A stretch of DNA of 64,000 nt. Source: Anastatus disparis. Lineage: Eukaryota; Arthropoda; Insecta; Hymenoptera; Eupelmidae. Numbering within the stretch: position 1 is the first letter of the stretch; each line of letters begins with the position of its first letter. A program made the position numbers and the translations under genes. This document shows positions 11,741 through 22,535 of the stretch, one piece after another. The stretch is taken from NCBI GenBank assembly GCA_017163975.1, contig JAFFSR010000136.1, positions 10,103,501-10,167,500 on the forward strand. The letters are read 5' to 3'. The notes beneath the pieces are model-generated. The model made no database searches and had not been told where the DNA came from. It saw only the letters and a list, made by a program, of their open reading frames with translations.

Positions 11741-12044
11741 AAATCGTATTAGGAATTACAAACTTTTATAGCGATATTCTGACATACAGTATTTATTTAA
11801 ATAACGAAAAATTACTTATATTTCCAAGTGTAAAAATTGTAAAAATAACCAAAGCTTAACGTTTACGTAAAACAGAAGAAAAATGGAAATTGAAAATTTT
11901 TTTCAAAATTTATGCTCTAAAATTAAAAACTACACCAAAAAGTCAGTTTCCAAAATTTTTTCTTCTTTTGGCAATCGCAAAGAATTTCCGTAAAAATTTT
12001 TAAGCAAATTCATCGAGTAGTTTGCGTAAAATAAAAAAAAAACT

Positions 12045-12780
12045 AGAACATTGTTCAATTTTCAAAGATATTTTGAAAAATCATTGTTTATAATATCGCA
12101 TATTACTCTTTAATGGAAACTTTTAAGTTCATTCTGCAACTTTTTAGTGAAAGTTGAGATTGAATTCTTTTTATTGAAAAAACGCGTTCAAAAAGCTCGA
12201 TCCGTCTAAAAGTTATAGGGAAATAAAAATTTTTATAAAATTTGTACACAGTGAAAAAAAATTTGTAATTTTAACACACATAAGTGTTAGAGATGAAATA
12301 CAAATTTTTTTGTGTTAAAATTAATAAGTACACACATTTTACAAATTTGTAAAATTTACAAACTCCGTGTGTTAATTGTACAAAAATTTTTGTGTTAATT
12401 TTAAAAGTACACATACATTTTTAAATTACAAAATTTTTTGTGTTGATTTTACAAACATGTTTGTAAAATTTTAACACAAAAATATTTGTAAAAATAAAAT
12501 TTGACGAATTACACAATTTTTTACAGTGTAATAAATATTAGCATAAAATTGATTTTAAATTTTCATAGAATTATTGTACTGATTTTTTTCATATTTTTCA
12601 TTTTGCTATAACTTTTGAACAGGTTGAGTTTTTTGAACGTTTTTTTTTATAATCGAAAGGATTAATCTCAACTTTTACTAGAATTTCGCAGAATGAACTT
12701 GGAAGCTCCCATTGGGGAGTAATATTCAATATTAAAAACCATGATTTTTCAAATAAATCTTTAAATATTTAACAAAATAG
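12045..12780. mobile_element. Long fold-back element, ~735 bp
   Basis: Two arms of about 190 bases are imperfect inverted repeats. The left arm contains aagttcattctgcaact, gaaagttgagatt and tctaaaagttatag. The right arm (about 12,565-12,780), reversed, contains aagttcattctgcgaaa, aaagttgagatta and tcaaaagttatag. The centre is occupied by another inverted-repeat element. No ORF of interest. Class and target duplication are unclear. Confidence 0.7.
12247..12529. mobile_element. Nested CACWGT-ended miniature element
   Basis: This lies in the centre of the larger fold-back. The left end reads CACAGTGAAAAAAAATTTGT and the right end, reversed, CACTGTAAAAAATTGTG; both are flanked by TA. The interior is made of short reiterated acaaattt/tgtgttaaaatt motifs in both orientations. 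Confidence 0.55.
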
Positions 12781-12892
12781 CTTATAATCTTGGTATGATC
12801 GAGCGCTAGGCCGTACGCTCGCAGCATTTTTCATGATTTTATGTATGTAAAAACAGATGCGCAAATTACAGCAAGATCCATGACCAAAACAT

Positions 12893-13080
12893 GGAGTCCT
12901 CCCTAGTCAGTAGAGCAATAGACTCGTAATCTTCAAGTCCCAGGTTCTAATTTTGCTCTTGGCCTATTTATACAAGCACTACTGTACGCTAAATGTGCTT
13001 TGTTCACAAACACTCTAACGATCTCCATAGCTAATAAATATCGCAATGATAGCATAGATACAGCGACGTTAAGTAAAATA
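12893..13080 (+). repeat. tRNA-derived SINE, degenerate copy
   Basis: The tRNA-like head (about 12,893-12,963) has AGTCAGTAGAGCAATAGACT and a decayed B box (CAGGTTCTAATTTTGC). It is followed by the family body: tacaagcactactgta, gctttgttcacaaacac, and an end with atgatagcatagatacagcg. The same body occurs at 13,320-13,440, 15,840-15,957 and, on the minus strand, 57,008-57,110. Confidence 0.75.
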
Positions 13081-13246
13081 AATTTTTTAGTTAATGAAAT
13101 CACGAGAATATTTCCTCCTAATTCATCACTGTACATATTTCTGCACAGGCGTTTTTATGAGTTCAAATTATGCAATTTTTTTAAAAATGCTAATTGGCTT
13201 TTTGCTTTCGCTTAGATACACATTGTGGATAATAATTATATTGAGG

Positions 13247-13440
13247 TTGTCAGTGGCTCACTCGGTAGAGCGTTGGATTCATAATCTCGAGGTCTTGAGT
13301 TCGAATCCCGCTCTCGGCAGCTAATCGATTCAAGCATCACTGTATAACATACATGTACTTTGTTCACAAACACACTGACAACCTCTATCGCTCATTAGAA
13401 TCATAATGATAGCATAAATGCAGCGATATTAAATAAAATT
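13247..13440 (+). repeat. tRNA-derived SINE, best-preserved head
   Basis: The head has A-box TGGCTCACTCGG, then GTAGAGCGTTGGATTC, and B-box GAGTTCGAATCCC, ending CTCTCGGC. The body has ttcaagcatcactgta, ctttgttcacaaacac and atgatagcataaatgcagcg before an A-rich end. It is probably non-functional as a tRNA because the acceptor stem does not pair. Confidence 0.85.
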
Positions 13441-13865
13441 TAAAAAAATAATAATGATTAATTTTGTATTTTATTCGTTAATCATAGTCTTAATATCAAA
13501 ATATTTATTTAAAAATTAAACTTTCTACATCATTATAAATTATAATGAAAAAATTATCCAATCACACAATATTTCGTATATAAAGTATGTTTGAGCTTCT
13601 CTGTTTAAATTGATTTGCAAAAAACAAAAGAAATTTGAGAATATTGTTCAATAGACAAATATATCAGGTCTTTAATTTTTTTGAAAAGTTTTTTTTGGCA
13701 TTAAGTGTCAATTTTTTAATCAATTTGTCATTCAAGGTTAGACTTTGAATTTTTAGTCAAATTGAATAGTGCCAGTGCCTAGAAATCTAAAATCCTTATT
13801 AATTAAATAAAAACTGAAAAGTTAAGGAATTCCCAGTGAAGTTATTTAACACATTTGAATTTAAG

Positions 13866-16189
13866 ATGAGCAGTCATCATCGGTATGTACTTAATTAATT
13901 AAGGATGTATAACTATTATTAAATCAAATAGAATAATTATTATTTATTCAAAGGAAAATACGTGTGAGTAATGTCAAAAATTAAAGATTATTTTAAGGTT
14001 AAAGTTATAGCCTTGAATATTATCTCTTTGTATTTTATAGTGAATAGTTTTTTATTTATAATGAAAAATCAATATTATAATGAAAAATAATGAAATTGTG
14101 TTAATAATATAGAGCTTTTAAAAATTGGATATTTTAATTAGAAATTATTTAATCTACAATTATTACTGTTAGATGTGAAAAAATTCTAAATATATATTAA
14201 TTGATCGAAAAGTATTGTAATTGGGTTCAGTATTTGTTTGCTTAACGTTATTTAAAATATATAAAAAGTTGATTTTATTTTTATCCCAATCTTAATCGCC
14301 GATTTATTAACCTTTTAAAAACAAGATGAAAGTGATTTTTGTTTCCTTTCTTGTACTTGAGTTAGATAAACTAAGCCTAGTTAAATGAAGAATAAAATTC
14401 TATACCTAACAAGAAAAATTTTTTTAGGTATCGCAGAGAATCAATTTCTCACAAGGATAGATCAAGCGATGATTCTCTTAAAAGGGATGAAGAAATCCGT
14501 AAAAGAAAAGGTTAGTTATTTATTATTAAAATATTAAATAATTAAATGAATTAAGGAGGCTCTTTAGAAAAGGATCGAAATTTTTGACTGGCTTTACATA
14601 TAGGTTAGAAATAAAAAATATTAATTTTTTTATTAGAAGATTGATTCTATAATAAAAATTTTCCTCAATTTTCTAGAAATTATTGTAATAACAATTCGAA
14701 TAGAACATTAAAATTTCATGAAATAATATTGATTTTCCATTTTAGCAAAGAACCTCCTTAATATAGTTTGCTCATTATTATCTTTAAAAATTACGATTAC
14801 GTTTTTTTTCGTGTTCATTATTAAATTTTGAATAACTTTTAGTCAGAAGAAAAAAATTTGTATTTTTTTAAGTGATTTACTGTTAGTTAATTTTTTTGTC
14901 TTAATTAATAAAAGTCTTTAATGCGATATATGAACCATGGTAGAAAAATCATCATAATATCATTATAATATGGTAAATTAGCATGTGAAAACAGCATATT
15001 ATGGCCTCATTGTGGTGATTTTTCTACCAGGGAATGAATGATCATTTTTTACATGGTAAAAACATTAAAAAGTGTATAAAATATTATAGAAAATTAGAAT
15101 TTAATATTTTTGCATATAGCTTACAAAAATTCAAGGAGACATAAAGAACGAAAACAACGCAGGGATCGTTTAAAAAAATTAGTAGCGGAAAAGATTAAAG
15201 AAATCATTGAAAAGCAAGAAATAATACAACATTTAGAAAAAGAAATTTCAAAATCGCATGAATACAATAAAGTAAATAAGAAAAATAAAGGTAAGAACAA
15301 ACAAATAAATAAGACTTGAAATAGTACATTATGTATACCTAGGACACTAGATAGCACGAGTGTGACTTTCATACGAGATACGACAATCACCTTCGTGTCT
15401 GTAAAGCATAGAAAATTTTTTTACGCATTGGATGTGAAATTTTAGTTTTCACGAATATTTTGCTGGTGTAATACAGTATATTCTCGCATACCGGGCCAAA
15501 ATATGATATTAAAAAGCGAGAGCAAAATGACCGTGTTATTTTATGGAATAAAATTTTTAAAATTAAAAACAAATTTGAATTTTTTTTGATTTACAAAACT
15601 CCGAATTTTTAATGTTTTTTTCGAACATTTAACTAAGAAAAATAATTGTTCGACTAGTTTTTAATTTTTCTCTTTACACGGAAAATAACTTATAACTAAT
15701 GCTTCAATCCGCAAAATTTAAAAATACATTATATCTTAAATATCATGAAACTTTAAAATAACTGAAATAAATAATTAAAACTGAGGTCTCAATGGCTCAG
15801 CCTCGAGGACTTGAGTTCGAATCCTCCTCTCGGCGTCTGATTGATACAAGCACCAGTGTACACTACATGTGCTGAAGTTCATAAACACATTGAGAAACCT
15901 CTGTCGCTAATTAGCATCCCAATGATAGCATATATAAAGCAGCGTTAAATTAAATTTAAAACAAATAAATTAAAATTTTTAAAAATTTTCAGAAAAACAT
16001 CCATCACCAAAATGCCATATTTGTATATCAAACGAGCCATCGCACGTATTTATACCTTGTGGTCATACTTTGTGTGAACCATGCGGACAAACTTACAGTT
16101 CAAAATACATGAAGGATATGTTGACAGACGAATTGAACTGTACTTTTTGTAGAAAGATTGGAAAAATTTATAAAATATATTTTAATTGA
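13866..16189 (+). CDS. Coiled-coil and C-terminal RING finger protein, 155 aa
   Basis: Four exons: 13,866-13,882, 14,428-14,510, 15,120-15,290 and 15,993-16,189, with GT-AG introns and exact frame joins (each junction phase 1 or 2). An in-frame TGA at 13,815 lies upstream of the ATG. Residues 1-50 are basic and Arg/Ser-rich. About 50-90 is a charged helix (RDRLKKLVAEKIKEIIEK) likely to form a coiled coil. Residues 98-143 form a C3HC4 RING: C98-x2-C101, C113-G-H115-x2-C118-x2-C121, C140-x2-C143, with the usual IPCGH core. A RING at the extreme C-terminus suggests an E3 ubiquitin ligase of the IAP/MUL1-like layout, but no substrate-binding domain is recognisable. A poly(A) signal AATAAA is at 16,318. 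Two miniature elements lie in intron 2 and a SINE in intron 3. Confidence 0.85.
14551..14765. mobile_element. TTAA-flanked miniature element, GGAGG ends
   Basis: It starts TTAAGGAGGCTCTTTAG and ends GCAAAGAACCTCCTTAA. The ends are inverted copies (GGAGGCTCTT/AAGAACCTCC) next to TTAA, the target used by piggyBac-type transposases. About 205 bp, no ORF, inside intron 2 of the RING gene. A larger relative is at 20,503-21,160. Confidence 0.65.
14935..15032. mobile_element. CCCTGGTAGAAA-family miniature element, ~98 bp
   Basis: The left end reads CCATGGTAGAAAAATCATCA; the right end reads TGGTGATTTTTCTACCAGGG, its inverted counterpart. Further members are at 33,371-33,426 and 47,536-47,834. It lies in intron 2 of the RING gene. 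Confidence 0.75.
15781..15957 (+). repeat. tRNA-derived SINE, truncated head
   Basis: The A-box region is shortened (GTCTCAATGGCTCAGC), but the B box GAGTTCGAATCC and CTCTCGGC remain. The body matches the other copies (tacaagcaccagtgta, cccaatgatagcatatataaag). It is inserted in intron 3 of the RING gene, shortly before its last exon. Confidence 0.8.
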
Positions 16190-17925
16190 TTTATTAAAAA
16201 ATTTATTATTTAGAAAAGTCAAACTTTATTTATCGGCCATAATTAACGAAATTATTCCACTGAGCATTGCATTTATTATAATTATATTATATTACTTACC
16301 TATTTTAGTTTTATTCAAATAAAATACTTTGTACAATGTTAATGTTTTTAGGATCTTCTGTGTGCAACGGTTGGTATTGACTGCATATTAAATAACATTT
16401 GAAAATTTATAAAAAAGAATTTAACTTTAAAATCTAAAAATCTAAATGTTTTTTTTATTATAAACAAAGTACAATTCACTAAATTAAAAAGTTTATAAGA
16501 ATAATAATATAATAAAAACAAAAAATAATTTTCAAATTGGAAGTAAAATTAAAATCTTAAATTAAAGTTAAAAAAATAAGTTTGCAAAAAGATAATAATT
16601 TTCATTATTATTGTTGCATTTGTGGTAGTATTTGACTAAAAAATGCTTGTGTGAAATATACGTTAGGCACAAAAATGGCCTATTATATTTCTCCTTGTTG
16701 AGCTGTGCTTGATTAGATGTTCATAGATATGAGGAGGCTATATTTCATGATATGAATATATCGAATTATTTAGAAAAGGTGTGCATTTCTAAAAATTTTT
16801 GACATATTCTATAGTTCAACAAGTTTAAGCCAACCAGATGAGTTACTTAACGAACTGATATATGAATTTTTTCACGAACTTAATTTTGTGTTGGGACTTA
16901 TTCTTATCATTCCATATATAGATTTAAGGCATTGGTGAATTAATTGGTATGAATGATAGTCTTAATGGATATTCAATTAGTGTTATTACTTCATGAATAG
17001 CAATATCAACTAAGTCACGAAATTGAAATTGATCATGAAATAAATTTTTAATACATCCTAACTTGATTGAAATTATTTGAGAATACACGAGCATCATTTA
17101 TCTTTGCGTTATTTTATATTTAATGTGTTTAATAGTTTATCTAAAATTATCAATAGTCTACAATTTTATAGGTGAAATTAAATTTTTTATTACCCTTAGA
17201 ACATATATTTAAATTTTTATCAATTTCTCTTCAATAAAATTTGATTAAAATTTTTAAAAAATGAAATATAATAACATTGTACCCATAATACAGCATTTAT
17301 TGCAAAACTTTAGGAAAAGCAATGCTTTAGCTTGTAGTATTTGCCACGAAGATTATTCAGTTAAATTTTCAAATAAATTCATTCATTAGTTTCTCAGAAT
17401 TCAAATTTTTTAGATTTTGTACAGCAAACCTGATATTCTGATGATTGACTAACAAATGAATTTATTTGAAAATTTAACTGAATAATCTTCGTAGTAAATA
17501 CTATAAGCTGATGCATTTCTTTTTTTGAAGTTTTGCAGTAAAATAAAAAGATTGTCAATATTTAAGAGGACAGGTTTAGTATCCATTTTACATCTCCTTA
17601 GCTGTTATATGCAAGAAATACATAAACCTATAGCACTTTAGACTGGAACTACCAAACGTCTTTTGATCGTTTTATCCCCATACTCTTTCCTTACACTCCC
17701 TTCAATTTTCACATATATCTGTAGAAATTTGTTTTTGTTATACAATTAGAATTATTTAAAGTATTTGAAATGAGAATACATTTAGAAGATGTTGAGATTT
17801 CATAAAAAATTTATTTATAGATCAAAATGTAAAACTAAATATTTTAAAGAAAATTTTGTTGAGAAGCATTTGAATTTATTTATTATTTTAAAAATATTAA
17901 GTTAAATTTAAATGTAGATAATACA
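16190..17925. other. Intergenic region between convergent RING and NTAQ1-like genes
   Basis: AT-rich. It contains the RING gene 3'-UTR with AATAAA at 16,318, a fold-back element at 17,290-17,545, and the NTAQ1-like poly(A) signal (AATAAA on the minus strand near 17,880). I see no coding sequence. Confidence 0.7.
17290..17545. mobile_element. Fold-back element, ~255 bp
   Basis: The arms are near-perfect inverted repeats. The left contains tagtatttgccacgaagatt and attcagttaaattttcaaat; the right, reversed, contains tagtatttactacgaagatt and the same attcagttaaattttcaaat. Outer parts also pair (gcaaaactttagg / gcaaaacttcaaa). The spacer is about 60 bases. No coding capacity. Confidence 0.75.
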
Positions 17926-20064
17926 TCACATCATCTCGCGCTCCGACTCAAGTAGAGGCGGAGGAGTAGGGGCAAATGGAACTTCCTTATCAAATTGCCT
18001 TTTAAATTCCTGCAAAGTAAGAACTACACCAATCCCGTTATTTGGATTGGTATCAATAAAATTTTCCAAATTGTTTGGGGAATCTGAAAAATAAATATTA
18101 AAATATTTTTTATAAATAACTATAATAAATTTATATATAATAGTACATTACGATACACGTACTCTAAGTGTAAGAGAACCACTTCGAGCACGCGCGTATT
18201 GTATATTATTTTATAGCAGGTGTGAGATAAATCCAGCACACTAAATCCTAAATGCTAATATATCAGCAAAACAATGCACTCTGCGAATGATAATTTTAAA
18301 AAAATGAAAACTATATATTATTAAAACTTGCGAGTATTTAGGACAAAGCAAATAAAGAAAAGCAAAAACGATTTTAAATTATTCTTATAATGTTAAAATA
18401 AATACAGTATGCTAACAAAAACAATTGTCGACTATTAAGATTCATATATATACATGAGCGACAAAGAGAATAAAACATTTTGTTCGTTGTTTATATATTC
18501 ATCTCTCTCTTCCTCATTGTTAGAATATATGGTCAATGTCCCAATTACTACTCGCTGTTAGAAATTAACCTATTACTAACCGCTCAATGTTATTTAGATA
18601 CAAAAAAAAATTTTTAACAATGAACGGCTAGTAATAGGTTCGTGAGTAGCAATTGGGACATTGACCATACGCATATGCGCACCGCTACACGTTTCGACCA
18701 CTCAAAGATTTATAAGCTATGGCTCGAATTTATAGTCCACACTTAGCACTCAAACATCATTCTATCTGACTCTTTCACCATAAGAAAAATAAAGACAGAA
18801 TGATGTTTGAGTGCTGAGTGCCGACTGCAAATTCAAACATGTATTTGTTGTTTGATTAAATACTTTAATGTTATTATTTAAAATCAAATCAATCAATTAT
18901 TACTTACTTGCTATTTGTATGGGCTCATATCCCGGTGGCTCTTGTTCCCATGTCCCGTCAGCTTTTTTGAGATGACGTCGGTCAGAAGAAAATTTTTTTA
19001 AATAATATTCCGCAGATATTACCCGAAATTTTCCTTGTGATTTCTGAGACTGTGTATCTGGTCTTAAAGTATATTTTATATATGAATCTATTGTTGAAGG
19101 GAAATCCATGATACTGTCAACATCGTAAATATTATTTTTTTTGTGGGTGTTCCTAACAGCATGTAATAGTACAACGTGGTAATTCTAAAATAAATTAATA
19201 TAAATTTGTTTATCATCAACAATATTATTTATTTTATTTTATTTCATTATTTTTACTTACACAAAATACCGATTTCTGTTTGTTTTGACCCATGCGCTGC
19301 TTCGCCAAAAATAAACCTTCATCGCGATCATTTATAATGAAAATTACGTAGCAATTTTTTATTTCTTTCGGGTTCTCTCTTTGGATTTTACGACATAATA
19401 AGAAAATATTTTCTTCACTAAAATATTTAAATTCCATTAAATTTAATTTTTCGTGCAAAAAAAATTATAATAGGGGAGACCGAGGCCAGTATTAAAATTT
19501 TATGAAAAAACATCTCTATTTTTTTATCCAAGTATTAGTTAATTATATAGCCTACACTATATGTTAGTCTAAGCTATCAGCTATGATTTCGCAGATTTTT
19601 TTTTTTAATCATCAATAGACTTTTTTTGGAAGAGATTTAATAAAATAATTTTCATGTTAATTGTTATATTTTAAATTATATTCTGTCTCTCCTCTGCGTC
19701 GTTCCGCGCGGCACCGAATATGTTTACATCACAGAAGATGTTACATTAAACACACAAAGACACCTATGAAACCTGTAGGACTATTCGCGTTGTTATACAT
19801 TGACAGATAATATTTACCCCTGTTACTTTTAGCCCTGGTCTCCCCTAGTTAGGTTTTTCTCAAAAGTAAATAAAAGTTTTAAAAATAATATAAAATTAGG
19901 AAAACTACTAATATTATTCTAAATTCATATTTATTTTAAATTTAATTTATTAATTATATCTTTTACCTATATCCAGCAGTATAATCACAATCTACTCTAC
20001 TTCCGCAAAGATTCAACTCTTCAGGTATTTCATTAACCTGGATAATCCTGTAAAATGATGACAT
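17926..20064 (-). CDS. NTAQ1-like N-terminal glutamine amidase homologue, catalytic Cys replaced by Ser
   Basis: Exons on the minus strand are 20,064-19,967, 19,417-19,261, 19,184-18,908 and 18,083-17,926; all frames join, giving 229 aa. The family (protein N-terminal Gln amidohydrolase; Tungus in fly) converts N-terminal Gln to Glu in the Arg/N-degron pathway using a Cys-His-Asp triad. Recognisable segments: CDYTAGYSEENIF (residues 26-38), NYHVVLLHA (86-94), IYDVDSIMDFPS, KFRVISAEYYLKKFSSDR and NLENFIDTNP before VVLTLQEF. His88 and Asp106 are kept. The residue in place of the catalytic Cys of the human CYCEEN motif is Ser33, encoded across the exon 1/2 junction (AG|T), and the usual WDYH reads CNYH. 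The protein may be a pseudoenzyme or use Ser. There is a Pro-rich C-terminal extension. AATAAA lies about 45 bases past the stop. Confidence 0.92.
18530..18669. mobile_element. Fold-back element, ~140 bp
   Basis: The left arm starts TATGGTCAATGTCCCAATTA and continues CTACTCGCTGTTAG; the right arm, reversed, starts TATGGTCAATGTCCCAATTG and continues CTACTCACGAACC. The arms are about 60 bases with a short A/T centre. It lies in intron 3 of the NTAQ1-like gene. Confidence 0.75.
18720..18838. mobile_element. CTCGAATT-ended fold-back element
   Basis: Inverted arms: left GCTCGAATTTATAGTCCACA then CTTAGCACTCAAACATCATT; right, reversed, TTTGAATTTGCAGTCGGCAC then TCAGCACTCAAACATCATTC. The spacer holds ataaagacaga. 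A related but diverged element is at 33,283-33,474. It lies in intron 3 of the NTAQ1-like gene. Confidence 0.7.
19471..19847. mobile_element. GGGGAGACC-ended element, ~377 bp
   Basis: The left end TAGGGGAGACCGAGGCCAGT and the right end, reversed, TAGGGGAGACCAGGGCTAAA form terminal inverted repeats. It lies in intron 1 of the NTAQ1-like gene, within about 60 bases of exon 2. No ORF. Confidence 0.65.
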
Positions 20065-20424
20065 TTTTTACTTGATAATTTTTTCTTTTTTAAAATAAAT
20101 AATATAAGTATCCACTATTTTTGATTATCGCGATTATTTGATCTCTCACTCACTGAAATATATGTTCATTCTCGCGATATGTTTGCGACTGAGAATAAAA
20201 GCAGTAGTTTCTTAAAATTTATATATATATATATCTAAAGATTTGATTTTGAACGAAATTTGTCGAGTTCAAAACAAAACTAATGCTTTCGGAAATGATG
20301 AATAAAATTTTGTTTATAATCAATTAAAAATTAGAAAATTTAATTGATATTAAGAATTTTTTTTATTAATTGTTATTAATTAAATTAAACGTTATTAAAG
20401 TGGTCTAACGAGATTTTCAAGATA

Positions 20425-20497
20425 TTATAATTATTATTATGAATATTATAATAATAATAATAATAATAATTATTATTATTAATATTATTATAATACT
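20425..20497. repeat. AAT/ATT microsatellite, palindromic
   Basis: Runs of att followed by ata/aat trinucleotides, then the mirror order, directly before the TTAA of the next element. The sequence could fold into an A/U hairpin. Confidence 0.8.
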
Positions 20498-20502
20498 GTT
20501 AA

Positions 20503-21160
20503 GGAGGCTCCTCAGTCTCCAATGTTATTTTCTAAACTGAATGGATTTTTATGAAACTTTGAAAAAATGTTCATTGACCTTCCATCTTTTCATTGCTTAA
20601 AAAAAATATAGGGTAAGCCATCAAAATTTAAAGAAATCAATGTGTCAAATCATTGTTCTTATACACAGGCCTTATGTGAAAAATGCACGATGGAACTACA
20701 AATGTTATCGTAATTAAATCTCTACGCAAAGATTTTTTATAAAAAACTAGAGGGATATAGATTTTTTAATAAGGATTACAATGCAATGAAGAAAAAAGAG
20801 GGTAAGCCATCAAAATAAAGAGAAATTAAGTGTAAAAGTTGAAAATATTTGATTAACGTAGAACCGAAAGAATCAGCTGGTATATACTGCGCATGCGTGA
20901 TAATTCTAAGACGCTCAAAGCGCGTGTATACATATTACGAAGTCCGCTGTATAGTGCCGTATATAAGTAAATAGTCACAAGAGCTTTTCAAGAAAAAAAA
21001 ATTTCTTTCTTAACATATATTTATGCAATGATTTTTGTTCTTGAAATAATAATAATTATAATTTAGAAACATAGAGTGTATTCATCTATGAAAATTTGCA
21101 ATAATACAAAGACCACCAAGGAACCCAAAACATGATACGGTCCTAGCATGATGAGCCTCC
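20503..21160. mobile_element. TTAA-flanked GGAGGCTC element, 658 bp
   Basis: It begins GGAGGCTCCTCAG after TTAA (20,499-20,502) and ends GATGAGCCTCC before TTAA (21,161-21,164). Ends and flanks match the smaller element at 14,551-14,765. Inside, 'gggtaagccatcaaaat' occurs twice (20,610 and 20,800), so it has an internal duplication. No transposase ORF, so non-autonomous and compatible with piggyBac-type mobilisation. Confidence 0.7.
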
Positions 21161-21466
21161 TTAAATTTTTTCATTGAATATTCGATTGAATTTTTCTACG
21201 TAATAATTTTCTGAAAATTAGTGAATGAAAAAATATATATTTAACATACCAATTGTTTTTATTACAAACTCATAAACATTATTTAATTCTTTTAAATGTT
21301 TATAAATACGTTCTATAAAATTTTCCAAGGAAATGAAATTTTAAAAAATTATTAATAGTTAATTAAGAATTTTATACTTAAATTTTTTTTTTATTTAGAT
21401 ACATTATTCATACATAATTATTAATGACATGATCATTATTATTACATTAATTATTGCCAGAAATTC

Positions 21467-21919
21467 CTAAACATTATTAGCAGATTTCTTGTTTGTTAAT
21501 TTCTCAATTTTGTCAAGTTTGTCAATTTCACTTATTGGATCAGTAGATAAATCATCATGAGAAAACCAACCGGATTCGTGATAATCAATTAAAATGTTAC
21601 ATATAAAATGTCCTATTTCATCTGTTCGTAGATAAGCGCAATCAAAGTACTCTTTCGCTATTCTGACAAGTGGAGCAAGATTAGCGCATAAATATTTAGG
21701 CGTTTGATAGAAAGTAGGAGCACAAATACATCCGTCTTCGAGTTCCAAGTACTCGATTTCTTCATTTTTTTTAATGTTTCCGCGGTTCATCCCTTTTTTA
21801 TGCAAAAAATATATTCTGAATTTTTTATATTCCAAATAATAAAAGTATTTTGCAATGTTATAAGTAGCGGCATAATGACTTCTGAAAACTTCTTTGCTTG
21901 CTAATTCAACTAATTTCAT
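21467..21919 (-). CDS. Hypothetical protein, 150 aa
   Basis: A single open frame runs from ATG (21,919) to TAA (21,467). The product is mixed in composition with four Cys and many Tyr/Lys. It has no signal peptide or clear membrane segment, and ends in a charged tail (EIDKLDKIEKL). I do not recognise a family. The composition is less AT-biased than the surroundings, which is why I list it. It could be the last exon of a larger gene: an acceptor-like ttttttttcag lies upstream near 21,985, but the frame across that segment is not obviously open. It lies about 1.4 kb upstream of the NTAQ1-like start on the same strand. Confidence 0.4.
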   Translation of the reverse strand: MKLVELASKEVFRSHYAATYNIAKYFYYLEYKKFRIYFLHKKGMNRGNIKKNEEIEYLELEDGCICAPTFYQTPKYLCANLAPLVRIAKEYFDCAYLRTDEIGHFICNILIDYHESGWFSHDDLSTDPISEIDKLDKIEKLTNKKSANNV

Positions 21920-22326
21920 TGCAACTGGATTAAATATTTAAATTATTTACCCTTGATATTACTGAAGAATGACTTCTGACTGAAAAAAAAATTTTAAACT
22001 CTTTAAAAATTAATAAAGTGTTTATGGCAACTGTGTCTTCAAATGAAGTTCAAGTATTAGTATTTAATTCAAATTTTTAAAGCGATTTCAAATCATAAAT
22101 AATTCATTATATTCATTTAAAATAGGAAATTAAGTGTACACGGAGAATAATTTGGAATACAACTGAAATACAACTTACTCTCAACAATACAAATCAAATA
22201 CAACTTACTGTCTTTTGTTATTTTATCGTTAAAAAGGACAAAGATAATTAATTAGAACTACAAAAATAGGGATGATTTAAGTAAACCTAATGTTTTTACA
22301 AAGTTTCATAATACTTTTTTTTTTAA

Positions 22327-22535
22327 GGGGATGTAATACGGTATATGATTTCTACATAGTTACCGACATTGCAGTTTTCAATATTTTTAATCTTTATTCC
22401 AAAATTTTCAAAAATATCTCTCAATTAGGCTTTTTATTAGTAAAAATGGAAGGCTGTAATATAGAGATATTGTAAAAATTTCTAGATTAAGAATCAAAAA
22501 TTTTGAAAACTGTAATGTCGGTATTTTACATTCCC
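22327..22535. mobile_element. TTAA-flanked GGGG-ended fold-back, ~209 bp
   Basis: TTAA at 22,323-22,326 is followed by GGGGATGTAATACGG. The right end reads ATTTTACATTCCC before TTAA (22,536-22,539). Inner arms also pair: accgacattgcagttttcaa on the left, ttgaaaactgtaatgtcggt on the right. Termini differ from the GGAGGCTC family although the TTAA target is the same. Confidence 0.65.

Noticed and set aside
13247..13320. Functional tRNA gene
   Set aside because: The same head recurs with a common non-tRNA body at four other places and the acceptor stem is unpaired: a SINE.
19234..19458. Start of the NTAQ1-like gene at the ATG in the exon-2 frame (19,458)
   Set aside because: That ATG lies before a TTTTAG acceptor at 19,418; exon 1 at 20,064-19,967 restores the family N-terminus (CDYTAGYSEEN) in frame.
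20425..20497. CRISPR-like or telomere-like array
   Set aside because: It is a simple AAT/ATT microsatellite; no spacers and no conserved repeat units are present in the window.
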